Assembly (NCBI GenBank): GCA_023229545.1
Contig: JALNZB010000017.1
Span: 1-64,000 of the forward strand
Origin: Sulfuritalea sp.
GTDB lineage: Bacteria; Pseudomonadota; Gammaproteobacteria; Burkholderiales; Rhodocyclaceae
Reading direction: 5' to 3'
DNA length: 64,000 nucleotides
Each line of letters starts with the position of its first letter. Positions within the stretch are counted from its first letter, which is position 1. The position numbers and the translations under genes were made by a program. Under the pieces are notes generated by a model, which saw only the letters and a program-made list of their open reading frames with translations, did not search any database and was not told the origin of the DNA. Of this stretch, positions 41,079-52,600 are shown in pieces.

Positions 41079-43052
41079 TCAGATCACGCGATCATTGCCG
41101 CCATCGACAGGGACTTGCGCACCCGTGGTCTTGGCAAACAGCGAACCGCACATCTCGGCGGCCAGCTCGGCCACATCGCGGCTGGTGACCTCGGTTCTCA
41201 GAATGTTGTTCTTCTTGTAGGCGTCGACGCTGAGGCCGTAGTGTTTCGCCCGTGACGCCAGCACCTCGTCCGTCCAGATGCCGGTGTCGAACACCGCATT
41301 CGGGTGCAGCGAATTGATGCGGATATTGTCGCCGCCCCATTCGAGAGCGGCCACGCGCGCCAACTGGTTCAGTGCCGCTTTGGAAGCGGAATAGGCCGCC
41401 GCGCCGGGGCCTGGCGCGGGAACGTTCTTCGAGCCGATGATGACCACGCGACCGCCGCGCGGCGCCAGCTTGAGGAAGGCATGCGCCTCGCGCATCAGCA
41501 CAAAATTGGCATCCAGGTTGACCCGCATGACCTTGCGCCATTCGTCCGTCTTCAGCGCATCGATGCGGCAGCCACCGGGGAATATGCCGGCGTTCAGCAC
41601 CAGCATGTCCAGCCCGCCAAACGCAGCGGCGGTGCGCGCCAGAGCGTTCCGAATCTGTTCCTCGTCGGCGACATCGCATTCGATGCCGAGAAAATCCGGC
41701 CGTTTGTATAGCGACACAATCGCCGGGTTCAGGTCGATGCCGACCACCGCAGCACCCCGTGCCAGCAGGGCATCGACACTGGCCTTGCCGATGCCCGATG
41801 CCGCGCCCGTCACCAGCGCCACCTCGCCGGCAAACGCGGCTGGCTTGCCGGCCTTCTTCAGCTTGGCCTGTTCGAGATCCCAATATTCCACGTCGAAGAT
41901 GTCCTGCGCCGGCAGCGCCCGATAGCCGCCGAGCGCCGTCGCGCGGACGATGATCTCCATGGTGTGGGCATAGATTTCAGCCACGATGGCCGCATCCTTT
42001 GCCGACCGCCCCACGGCGCACAAACCCAGCTCCGCATCGAGCACCACCCGTGGCGCGGCGTCCAGCATGGTTTTGCGCTCCCTGGCCAGCGGTTCGTGTG
42101 CAGCGAAGTGGGCGCGGTAGGCCTCGGCATACGCCTGCACGTCGCGGCCCAACATGGGCAGCCGTTTGGTGCGGATCACATGATCCGGCGTTGCCGGACC
42201 CTGCTGCGCAATAGTCGCCACATCGTGCCGTCGGGCAAAGGCCATCGACTGCGTATCCGCATGCCGCGCCACGATCAGCGGAAATCCGGCGACCGCCGAA
42301 ATATCCTTGCGCAAGCGCGCCAGATCGAGTCCTGCATTCGCAACCGCTTGCGCATCCCCGTTGCAAGCAATGTCCCAAGCCTGGTTGCGTTTGAGGTAGT
42401 CCTCGGCCCGCCGCACCAGATCGATCATGCGTGCGTAGGATTCCTGCGCCGTCTCGCCAAAGGAAAAAATTCCGTGATTCAGCAGCACCATGCCGATGGT
42501 CTGCGGCCCCGCCTGTTGCGAAAACATCTCCGCGCACAAACGCGCCAGATCGAAGCCGGGCATCACATACGGAACGACCACTACCGAGTCGCCGTAAATC
42601 TCCCGGATGCGCGCCTCGCCCCCCACCGAGTTGGTAACGGTGACCACCGCATCGGCGTGGGTGTGATCGACATACTTGTAGGGCAGGATGGCATGAAGAA
42701 TGGCCTCGACCGACGGCGTCGGCGCCGAAGCCCGCGTCATGTTCGTCACCAGTTCATTGACCATCGCCGGATCGGATAGCGCGGACAGTTGGGCAAGCCG
42801 CTTGAGATGCTCCAGCCGCACCGGCGCGAAACCACCTTCCTCGATCTTTTCGAGATCCCAGCCGCTGCCCTTGACGTAGAGAATCTCCTCCTCTTCGCCG
42901 AAGGCATTCCTGGCGCGCATCTTTACCGAAGTATTGCCGCCGCCATGCAGAACGAGTGTCTTGTCGCGACCGAGGAGGCGGGAGGTGTATACGCGCCGCC
43001 CCAGCTCGTCACCGCAGGCCGAAATTTCGCTATCGTTGAAAAGGCTGTCCAT
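41079..43052 (-). CDS. Fused class II aldolase - short-chain dehydrogenase
   Basis: 657 residues from ATG 43052 (MDSLFND), which matches where relatives start. TTG 43097, 15 codons earlier and only 6 bases after mtnA, is the alternative. Residues about 1-400 are a class II aldolase/adducin domain (LVLHGGGNTSVK, DHTHADAVVTVTNS metal His pair, LLNHGIFSFG). Residues about 415-657 are an NAD(P)-dependent SDR (VTGAASGIGKAS, LVLNAGIF, catalytic YSASK, PVDGG end). The same architecture is known for rhamnulose-phosphate aldolase/lactaldehyde dehydrogenase. Here it directly follows mtnA, pointing to cleavage of 5-methylthioribulose-1-P or 5-deoxyribulose-1-P to DHAP and an aldehyde, which the second domain would reduce or oxidise. 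The substrate is inferred from context. Confidence 0.9.
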   Translation of the reverse strand: MDSLFNDSEISACGDELGRRVYTSRLLGRDKTLVLHGGGNTSVKMRARNAFGEEEEILYVKGSGWDLEKIEEGGFAPVRLEHLKRLAQLSALSDPAMVNELVTNMTRASAPTPSVEAILHAILPYKYVDHTHADAVVTVTNSVGGEARIREIYGDSVVVVPYVMPGFDLARLCAEMFSQQAGPQTIGMVLLNHGIFSFGETAQESYARMIDLVRRAEDYLKRNQAWDIACNGDAQAVANAGLDLARLRKDISAVAGFPLIVARHADTQSMAFARRHDVATIAQQGPATPDHVIRTKRLPMLGRDVQAYAEAYRAHFAAHEPLARERKTMLDAAPRVVLDAELGLCAVGRSAKDAAIVAEIYAHTMEIIVRATALGGYRALPAQDIFDVEYWDLEQAKLKKAGKPAAFAGEVALVTGAASGIGKASVDALLARGAAVVGIDLNPAIVSLYKRPDFLGIECDVADEEQIRNALARTAAAFGGLDMLVLNAGIFPGGCRIDALKTDEWRKVMRVNLDANFVLMREAHAFLKLAPRGGRVVIIGSKNVPAPGPGAAAYSASKAALNQLARVAALEWGGDNIRINSLHPNAVFDTGIWTDEVLASRAKHYGLSVDAYKKNNILRTEVTSRDVAELAAEMCGSLFAKTTGAQVPVDGGNDRVI

Positions 43053-43103
43053 GACTATCGAATCCGCGGCGGGTATTGGTTTGTTGCTCTGGATCAATCA
43101 CCA

Positions 43104-44132
43104 TCACGTCCCCGGCCTCCATTGGCCCAGTTCGCCGGCCTGGGCGATGCCGCGCTCGGAAACAATGCCGCTGATCAGGGCCGCCGGCGTCACGTCGAAA
43201 GCCGGGTTGGCGACCGGCGTTGCCGGATTGCCGACTGCAACTCCGAATTCCTCCGCAGCGCGCTCTTCGATGGGAATGGCCGCGCCGGATGGACAAGCAA
43301 AATCGATGGTCGACAGCGGCGCGGCGACATAGAACGGCACGCCATGCGCGCGCGCGGCGAGCGCCTTGAGATAGGTGCCGACCTTGTTCGCGGCATCGCC
43401 GTTGGCGGCAATGCGGTCGGCGCCGACGATCACCAGATCGACCTTGCCCTGCATCAGCAACAGGCCGGCGGCATTGTCGGCGATCAGCGTGTGCGGCACG
43501 CCGGCTTCGCGCAGTTCCCAGGCCGTGAGCAGACCCTGATTGCGCGGTCGCGTTTCGGAAACCCAGACATGCACGGGAATGCCGGCCGCCTGCGCGGCAT
43601 ACACCGGCGCCAGTGCCGTGCCATGCTCAACCGTGGCAAGACGCCCGGCGTTGCAGTGAGTCATGACATTGACTACGTCACCGCTACGGCAAATGCGTTC
43701 AATCAGCGGCAATCCATTCTGCCCGATTGCCGCATTGGCGGCTTCGTCTTCATTGGCAATGGCGCGCGCCTCTTTCCAGGCCACGTCGCGCCGTGCCGCC
43801 AGCGCCGACTCTTGCAATACCCGGCGCATGCGCTCCAGCGCCCAATGCAAATTGATTGCCGTCGGCCGAGTCGCGGCCAGGGTCTCGATGACACGATTCA
43901 GGCGCGCGTCGCTGGCATCGTCCGCCAGACCGAGCGCGACACCGTAAGCCGCCGTGGCGCCGATCAGCGGCGCGCCACGCACCTGCATGGCGCGAATGGC
44001 GTGTGCAGCGTCGGCAAGGGTGTTCAGGGACACAAAGACGGTTTCCGATGGCAACCGCGTCTGATCGAGGATGACGACGCTATTGCCGTCCTCGCGAATG
44101 GTCGCCGCGTAATCTGTTGCCTCGGGACTCAA
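43104..44132 (-). CDS. mtnA: S-methyl-5-thioribose-1-phosphate isomerase
   Basis: 342 residues from TTG 44132, one base after the secA stop. No in-frame ATG lies nearer than codon 49, and homologues include this N-terminus. eIF2B-alpha-like fold with RGAPLIGATAAYG, MTHCNAGRLAT (catalytic Cys region), VWVSETRPRNQG and VIVGADRIAANGDAANKVGT (catalytic Asp region). It converts methylthioribose-1-P (or 5-deoxyribose-1-P) to the ribulose form. No mtnP, mtnK or later methionine-salvage genes are in the window. Instead an aldolase/dehydrogenase follows, as in a DHAP shunt. Confidence 0.94.
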   Translation of the reverse strand: MSPEATDYAATIREDGNSVVILDQTRLPSETVFVSLNTLADAAHAIRAMQVRGAPLIGATAAYGVALGLADDASDARLNRVIETLAATRPTAINLHWALERMRRVLQESALAARRDVAWKEARAIANEDEAANAAIGQNGLPLIERICRSGDVVNVMTHCNAGRLATVEHGTALAPVYAAQAAGIPVHVWVSETRPRNQGLLTAWELREAGVPHTLIADNAAGLLLMQGKVDLVIVGADRIAANGDAANKVGTYLKALAARAHGVPFYVAAPLSTIDFACPSGAAIPIEERAAEEFGVAVGNPATPVANPAFDVTPAALISGIVSERGIAQAGELGQWRPGT

Positions 44133-44133
44133 T

Positions 44134-46857
<2,724 letters not shown>

Positions 46858-46896
46858 TTTTTCATCATTCCAAAACCGGCTTCAGAGCAAGCTAGT

Positions 46897-46912
46897 GCCC
46901 ACGAAAGTGGGC
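46897..46912. terminator. Hairpin with GAAA tetraloop upstream of secA
   Basis: GCCCAC (46897-46902), loop GAAA, GTGGGC (46907-46912). It lies 40 bases before secA and after the stop of the dual-receiver gene (47040), both on minus strand. No T-run follows on the minus strand, so it could be a weak terminator or a structure in the secA leader. Confidence 0.4.
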
Positions 46913-47039
46913 GTTATGCTGAAACTAAAACCGGTGATCATGGGGTACGCGGCAGCGAATGGGCCGGCAAAAGCGAAGCGGCGATTTTAGCATGCGGGAG
47001 GGAGAGCCTTCCCGAACACATTGTTCAAGCTCGACGGTG

Positions 47040-48215
47040 TCACGCCCCGTTCAGCGCCTGTCGCAGCTTGGCGATCAGCGTATCGCGCTCGAAGGGTTTG
47101 ACCAGAAAACCGGTCGCGCCGGCCTTCAGGCTGTCGATCACGACACCCCCCTTGCTCTGGCCGGTGATCATGATGACCGGCAACTTGGCGAACTGGGGCG
47201 CAGCCTTCAGGCGTCGCGTCGCTTCGATCCCGTCCATCTCGGGCATCATGAAATCCATGAGGACGACATCGGGTCGCGTCTTGCGCAGAATGGAAAGCGC
47301 CTCGACGCCATTGGCGGCAAAAATCAGGCGATAGTTCTCCCCTTCGAGAATTCTCGCCACCAGTTTGTGCTGCAATTCGTCGTCATCAACCATCAGCACA
47401 GTCGGTTGGACGCTGTCGGCCAGCGCGTTGAGCTCGCGGACCAATGCCGTGTGCGCCGAGAACCCCTGTTTGAGTTCGTCGGCCCACTGCTTGAGCGGCT
47501 CGACCGATTCGGTCGCGACGCGAAAGCGATCGCCGATGTCCTCGCGTTTGAGACGGCTGACTTCCTGATTCAATGCATCGGGATTGCTGACTGTCACGGC
47601 ATCGGGCACAACGCCTTCGATCAGCCGCCGGGAAAAACCGTCCAAAGCGGCGTCGACGCCCTCCTCGGCCAGCGCCATGGCACGGCTGGCCACAGCGATG
47701 TGCCGGCTGCCCCGCGTCATCTGATGATCGAGCGATCCTTCCAGCGCCGCCAGGCGCCGCGCCTGCGCGGCGAACTCCGCCACCGACGGCCCGCCTTCAC
47801 GCTGTGCGGCAAGCTCGCACAGCGCGTGGTGCACAGCCATGACCAGGCGCGACATGTCACAGGTCATTGGCCAAAAGAGGACGTAGTCATCGAAATGGTT
47901 CTTCCTGCACAAATCGTAAACCCGCTTGACGTCCTCCTCGCGGCACATGATCACGGTGCGGTGAGGAGTCTGCTGCACCGTCGGACACAGGTGATAAAGC
48001 CCAAGGTAATAACGCTCGGCCTTCTCCAGGCTATTGAACGCCAGCACCAGCACACCGGGGCGGTGGCGCTCGAAATCCGCCGCCACCTTGTCTTCATCGG
48101 TGGTGGTGAAGACCTTGTCGAATTCTTCCGCCAGGAGCTTCCTGATCTGTTCCGCGTCGGTGACGTTTTCGGCGGCGACCAGAATCGCGGTCTGGCTTGG
48201 GTCGGACGCGTTCAT
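47040..48215 (-). CDS. Dual-receiver protein: degenerate plus intact CheY-like domains
   Basis: 391 residues from ATG 48215, which overlaps the upstream stop by four bases (GGAGA about 7 bases before). Residues about 8-125 have the receiver fold pattern (TAILVAAENVTDAEQIRKLL) but lack the phosphoacceptor (VLVLAFNSLEKAE where Asp is expected) and the terminal KPF Lys. A helical linker (about 130-270) follows. Residues about 270-390 are an intact receiver: VDDDE, Asp in VVLMDFMMPEMDG, ITGQS and FLVKPFERD. There is no output domain. It probably takes phosphoryl groups from the hybrid kinase encoded in the same cluster. Confidence 0.87.
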   Translation of the reverse strand: MNASDPSQTAILVAAENVTDAEQIRKLLAEEFDKVFTTTDEDKVAADFERHRPGVLVLAFNSLEKAERYYLGLYHLCPTVQQTPHRTVIMCREEDVKRVYDLCRKNHFDDYVLFWPMTCDMSRLVMAVHHALCELAAQREGGPSVAEFAAQARRLAALEGSLDHQMTRGSRHIAVASRAMALAEEGVDAALDGFSRRLIEGVVPDAVTVSNPDALNQEVSRLKREDIGDRFRVATESVEPLKQWADELKQGFSAHTALVRELNALADSVQPTVLMVDDDELQHKLVARILEGENYRLIFAANGVEALSILRKTRPDVVLMDFMMPEMDGIEATRRLKAAPQFAKLPVIMITGQSKGGVVIDSLKAGATGFLVKPFERDTLIAKLRQALNGA

Positions 48216-49459
48216 GCGAGTGGGTCTCCGACGATGAGAGCCGGGGTTTGTTCCAGCAACCGTGCGTCCCAGGTTTCGATCCAGCCCGGCAGGTCGGCTG
48301 CGGGCATCGGGCGGGCGATGAAATAACCCTGCGCCAGATCGCAGCGCGTACGGCGCAGAAAGTCCCAGTCGTCCTGGTCTTCGACCCCTTCGGCGACGGC
48401 TTCCATGTTCAATTGTCCGGCCAGACCGAGACTGGCATAAAAGATCGCACGCAAGGTCTCGTCCTGCCACGCCCGATGCACGAAGCCCTGATCGATCTTC
48501 AGCTCGTCGAAGGGAATGTCGCGTAATTGGGCCAGCGAAGAATGGCCAGTGCCGAAGTCGTCGATCGACAGGCGAAAGCGCTTCAGGCGCAGCCGGGTGA
48601 GGATTTCCAGCGGCGCGCGCAAGTCGGCCATCAACCGGCTTTCCGTCACCTCCAGCACGATCTCCGACGGCATCACACCGGCCTCGACGGCCTCGGCCAC
48701 GACGAAATCGGCAAAGCTCAGCGCGGCGAGGTTATCCATCGACACATTGACCGCGACTCGCAACGTCAGCCCTGCGTCGCGCCAGGCACGGGTCTGTGCC
48801 AGCGCCTGGCGCAGCACGACGCGGGTCAGGTCGTCGATCAGGCCGTGCGCTTCGGCAATGCCGATGAACTGGTCAGGCAAAACCAGTCCGTCAACCGGAT
48901 GCCGCCAGCGCACCAGGGTTTCGACACCGACCACGCGGCCATCGGTCACCGCAACTTTGGGCTGGTAGTAATTGACCAACTCGCCGTTGGCTATCGCGGT
49001 GCGCACCGCATCAGCGCCATAGGCCACCTTCGCGGCCCGCGACCGGGCGGCTGCGGGCGGCGTCCACTTTGCCAACAGCGCCGCCAGCGCGGCGGGCGAG
49101 ACCGGCTTGCGCAGATGGCCGAGCACCTCGATCTTGTGTGCCTGCACCAGCGTGCTGGCGGCGGCAAGCATGCGTTCGTCCTCGCCGCTGATCAGCACCA
49201 GGCTGCCCGCATAGTGCTGTTCGACCAGGTGGCGAACGAATTCAATGCCGTCCATCTCGGGCATGTTGAGGTCGAGCAGGATCAGGTCCGGCGGGCCGAT
49301 CGGGCCGGCCAACGCGACGAGCGCCTCGCGTCCGCTGGTATGGGAGGACAGCGCGGTATAACCCAGGTTTTCCAGCAGGCGACCGATCAGCTTGAGCATG
49401 AAGGGCTCATCGTCAAGCAGCATGACCCTGATCGTGGATTTGTCAAAATTGTCTGTCAT
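48212..49459 (-). CDS. Response regulator with EAL c-di-GMP phosphodiesterase domain
   Basis: 415 residues. The receiver is 8-130 (LLDDE, phosphoacceptor Asp in LILLDLNMPEMDG, LISGED, LRKPVSP). The EAL domain is about 150-395: the signature is ETLVRW instead of EALLRW (the catalytic Glu is kept), with NVSMDNL, EVTESRL, DDFGTGHSSL, KIDQGFV and EAVAEGVED, so the metal and substrate residues look complete and the enzyme is probably active on c-di-GMP. It is encoded between the hybrid kinase and the dual-receiver protein on one strand, and coupled to the latter by an ATGA overlap. Confidence 0.93.
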   Translation of the reverse strand: MTDNFDKSTIRVMLLDDEPFMLKLIGRLLENLGYTALSSHTSGREALVALAGPIGPPDLILLDLNMPEMDGIEFVRHLVEQHYAGSLVLISGEDERMLAAASTLVQAHKIEVLGHLRKPVSPAALAALLAKWTPPAAARSRAAKVAYGADAVRTAIANGELVNYYQPKVAVTDGRVVGVETLVRWRHPVDGLVLPDQFIGIAEAHGLIDDLTRVVLRQALAQTRAWRDAGLTLRVAVNVSMDNLAALSFADFVVAEAVEAGVMPSEIVLEVTESRLMADLRAPLEILTRLRLKRFRLSIDDFGTGHSSLAQLRDIPFDELKIDQGFVHRAWQDETLRAIFYASLGLAGQLNMEAVAEGVEDQDDWDFLRRTRCDLAQGYFIARPMPAADLPGWIETWDARLLEQTPALIVGDPLA

Positions 49460-49596
49460 CGCGCTTCTTCCTCTGTTACCCCTGTTACTCCGGCGTCACG
49501 TTCGGCCCGCGGGTCCAGCATACGCAGCCTGGTGTGACGACCAATGGAAACAGACTACCAGAAGGTACGCCGGCAACCCAGACTTTGCCACTTTCC

Positions 49597-49630
49597 TGGC
49601 GCGACTGGCGTCCTGGAGGTCGCTCCTACA
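49597..49630 (-). repeat. REP-like element with GTAG head at the end of the hybrid kinase gene
   Basis: On the minus strand the sequence reads GTAGGAGCGACCTCC, then AGGACGCCAGTCGCGCC. GCGAC and GTCGC can pair (49619-49623 with 49601-49605). The GTAGGAGC head plus imperfect palindrome is the layout of proteobacterial REP sequences mobilised by RAYT transposases. Its TAG is the stop codon of the kinase gene. No RAYT gene is in the window. Confidence 0.5.
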
Positions 49631-52600
49631 ACGAATCAAGGTACTCCTCCACCACCGCCATCTCCGCCGCGAAACGCTGCCACAGATCGGGCAGCGCGGC
49701 GACCTGCCCGGCCTTGCCGGCCGCTTCCAGCTCTGCACACCGTTCGCCCAGCGCCAGCGCGCCAACCGAACGCGCCGAAGACTTCAGCTTGTGCGCCAGG
49801 CTGGTGACCTGCGCGGCTTGTCCAGCTTTGCATGCGATGGAAAGTTCCGCCGCGATACTCTTCGCGCTGGCGCGGAAATCGAGCAGAAATTCACCAATGA
49901 CCACCGGGTCGTCGCCGACCAGCGCGGCGAGCACCGCCACATCGACTGGCACAGAAGTCGGCGCTGACGGGACGGCGGCGGGCGGCGGCGTAGCGGTCGC
50001 CGACATCGGCAGCCACTTCTCGATCGTCGTCTTCAGCTCGGCCAGCGGCGTCGGCTTGGACAGATAGTCGTCCATGCCGGCTTCGACGCAGCGCACCGCT
50101 TCGCCCTTCAGCGCATTGGCGGTAAGTGCGATGATCGGCATGCGACGCCCGCCGGGACTCTGGTTTTCCACGGCGCGGATAGCAGCGGTCAGTTCGTAGC
50201 CATCCATCTGCGGCATGTGCAGATCGGAGAGCAGCAACGCGTAGTCACCGCTCTGCCAGCGCGTGAGCGCTTCGCGGCCGTTCGCCGCGACATCCGCGGC
50301 AAAGCCCAGCAGCGCGAGCTGCCGCACGATCACTTTCTGATTGGTCTCATTGTCTTCCGCCACCAGGATCAGCCGGCCCTGGCGCACGGCGACATCGCGC
50401 GGCGGCGGGATCAGCGCGGCCTCGCTTCTGCCGTGCGCCGGCTCGCTCGGCTTTTCCGCCGCGCGTCCGGTGGCAACGGCTACCGCATCAAGGAAGCTAT
50501 GTCGCGTGAGTACGTTTCCATCCAGCTCAAACAAGGTCGAATCCGCATCGCGGTGGCACAGCCGGCGACGTATGCCACGACCGATGACGAGGAAACGGGT
50601 CTCCGACTGCGCCCGCAAGTCTGCGATGGTACGCAGTTCGTCGAGCAACGGCGGCACGTTGCCGGCATCGATCAGGCAAAGCCATGGCCCGGGAGCAGCA
50701 AGGACAAGGAAAGCGCGGGCCGCCGCCAAGTCGTGACTACGCTCGACGCCAGCCCCTGCGGCGGCAAGCCATGCAGCCAGATCGTCAGCCAAGCCGTCAG
50801 CATCGCCCACCGCGAGGCAGGCCAGTCCGGCCAGTGGCAATGACGCAGCGTCGGCGTCGACCGCTGCCGGCAGCGGCACGCAGGGCAGGCGCGCGCAGAA
50901 AGTCGACCCCTCGTCCGGCGCACTCTGTACCGTGAGCTCGCCACCCATCAGCCGCACCAGATTACGGGCGATGACCAACCCCAGCCCGGTGCCGCCGAAG
51001 CGGCGGGTGGTCGAGGTTTCGGCCTGGGTGAAGGCGGCAAACAAACGCGCCTGCGTCGCCTGATCTATGCCGATACCATTGTCGACGACACGAATTTCCA
51101 CCACCACCTGCGCCTCTTCGCGCCTGACCAGCAGCGCGCGTACCGATACCCGACCGATCCGCCCCTGCCCGCTGGAAAACTTGATCGCATTGTTGGCCAG
51201 ATTGACGATAATCTGGCGCAGGCGCTGGGCATCGCCGAGAACGTGCGCGGGGATGTCCGGATCGGTAAATAGCGTCAGTTCGACGCCCTTGCTGACGGCC
51301 AGATGGTCGAGCATGCCGCAAGCCTTTTCCACGACTTCGGCCACCGCCATCGGCTCCTGTTCGACTTCCAGCTTGCCGGCCTCGATCTTCGAGAAATCGA
51401 GAATATCCTCGATGATGCCGAGCAGCGAAAATGCAGAATCGCGGATGATATCGACCATCTCCACCTGATAACCGTTGAGACTGGTTTGGTGCAGCACGTC
51501 CACCATGCCGATGACGCCGTTCATGGGGGTACGAATCTCGTGGCTCATCGCCGCCAGGAAATCCGACTTGGCGCGGTTGGCGGCCTCGGCGGCGTTTCTG
51601 GCCTCTTGCACCACGGCTTCGGCCCGCTGGCGTTCGGTAATGTCGCGCATCACACCGGTGAAGTGGCGCACGGCGCCCAGCCACATCTCGTTGATCGCCA
51701 GCTCCAGCGGGAAGCTGGTACCGTCTTTACGCCGACCCTCCACCTCACGACCGATGCCGATGATATGCGCCTCGCCAGTGGCCATGTAGCGCGCCAGGTA
51801 GCCGTCGTGTTCGCCATGATAGGGCGCGGGCATCAGCATCTTGATATTGCGGCCGATGACCTCGCCAACCATGTAGCCGAAGATGCGTTCGGCGGCGGGA
51901 TTGAAGGTCTCCACCGTGCCATGCTCATCGGTGGTGATGACGCCGTCGACCACGGTGTCGAGAATCGCCGCGATGCGTGCGGCGCTCTCGCTCAGGCGAT
52001 CGCTGGTCTCCTTCAGTTGGGCGGTGCGTTCGGTGACGCGCCGTTCCAGATCGGCATTGAGCTGAAGGATTTCAGCTTCGGCGCGCTTGCGCTCGATCGC
52101 CAGGCGCGCCAGACTGGCCGCCATGACGATTAGCTCGATGTCCGCCGCGCAGGGTTCGCATGGTTCGCGATGGTAGATGGTAAATGTCCCCAGCACGCCG
52201 CCGACCGCGTTGAGAATGGGCTCCGACCAGCACGAACGAAGCCCTCCCTGCGCAACCAGCGCCCGGAAATCGACCCAATCGGGATGGCTGTCGATGTCCG
52301 CCGCAATCACCCGTTGCCGGGTAAACGCCGCCGTGCCGCAGGGGCCGCCTGCCGGGCCTATTTCCAGCCCATTGATCGCATGGTTGAAAGAATCCGGCAG
52401 ACTGGGCGCCGCGCCGTGGCGCAGGCGCGTCCCCGCCTCGTCCAGCAGCAGAATCGAGCACAGCGCTTGCGCGTCTTCCGCTTCAACGAAACCGACGATG
52501 CGCTCAAGGATTGCCGCCAAGGGGACACTGGTGCCCAACAACTCCATGATGCCCGCCCGATTGCGCTCTCGTGCCTCCAGTTGGCGGCGCTCGGTGATGT

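Noticed and set aside
46858..47039. SecM-like arrest peptide upstream of secA
   Set aside because: The 182-base gap has no short open frame with an arrest-type ending. Only a small hairpin is present.
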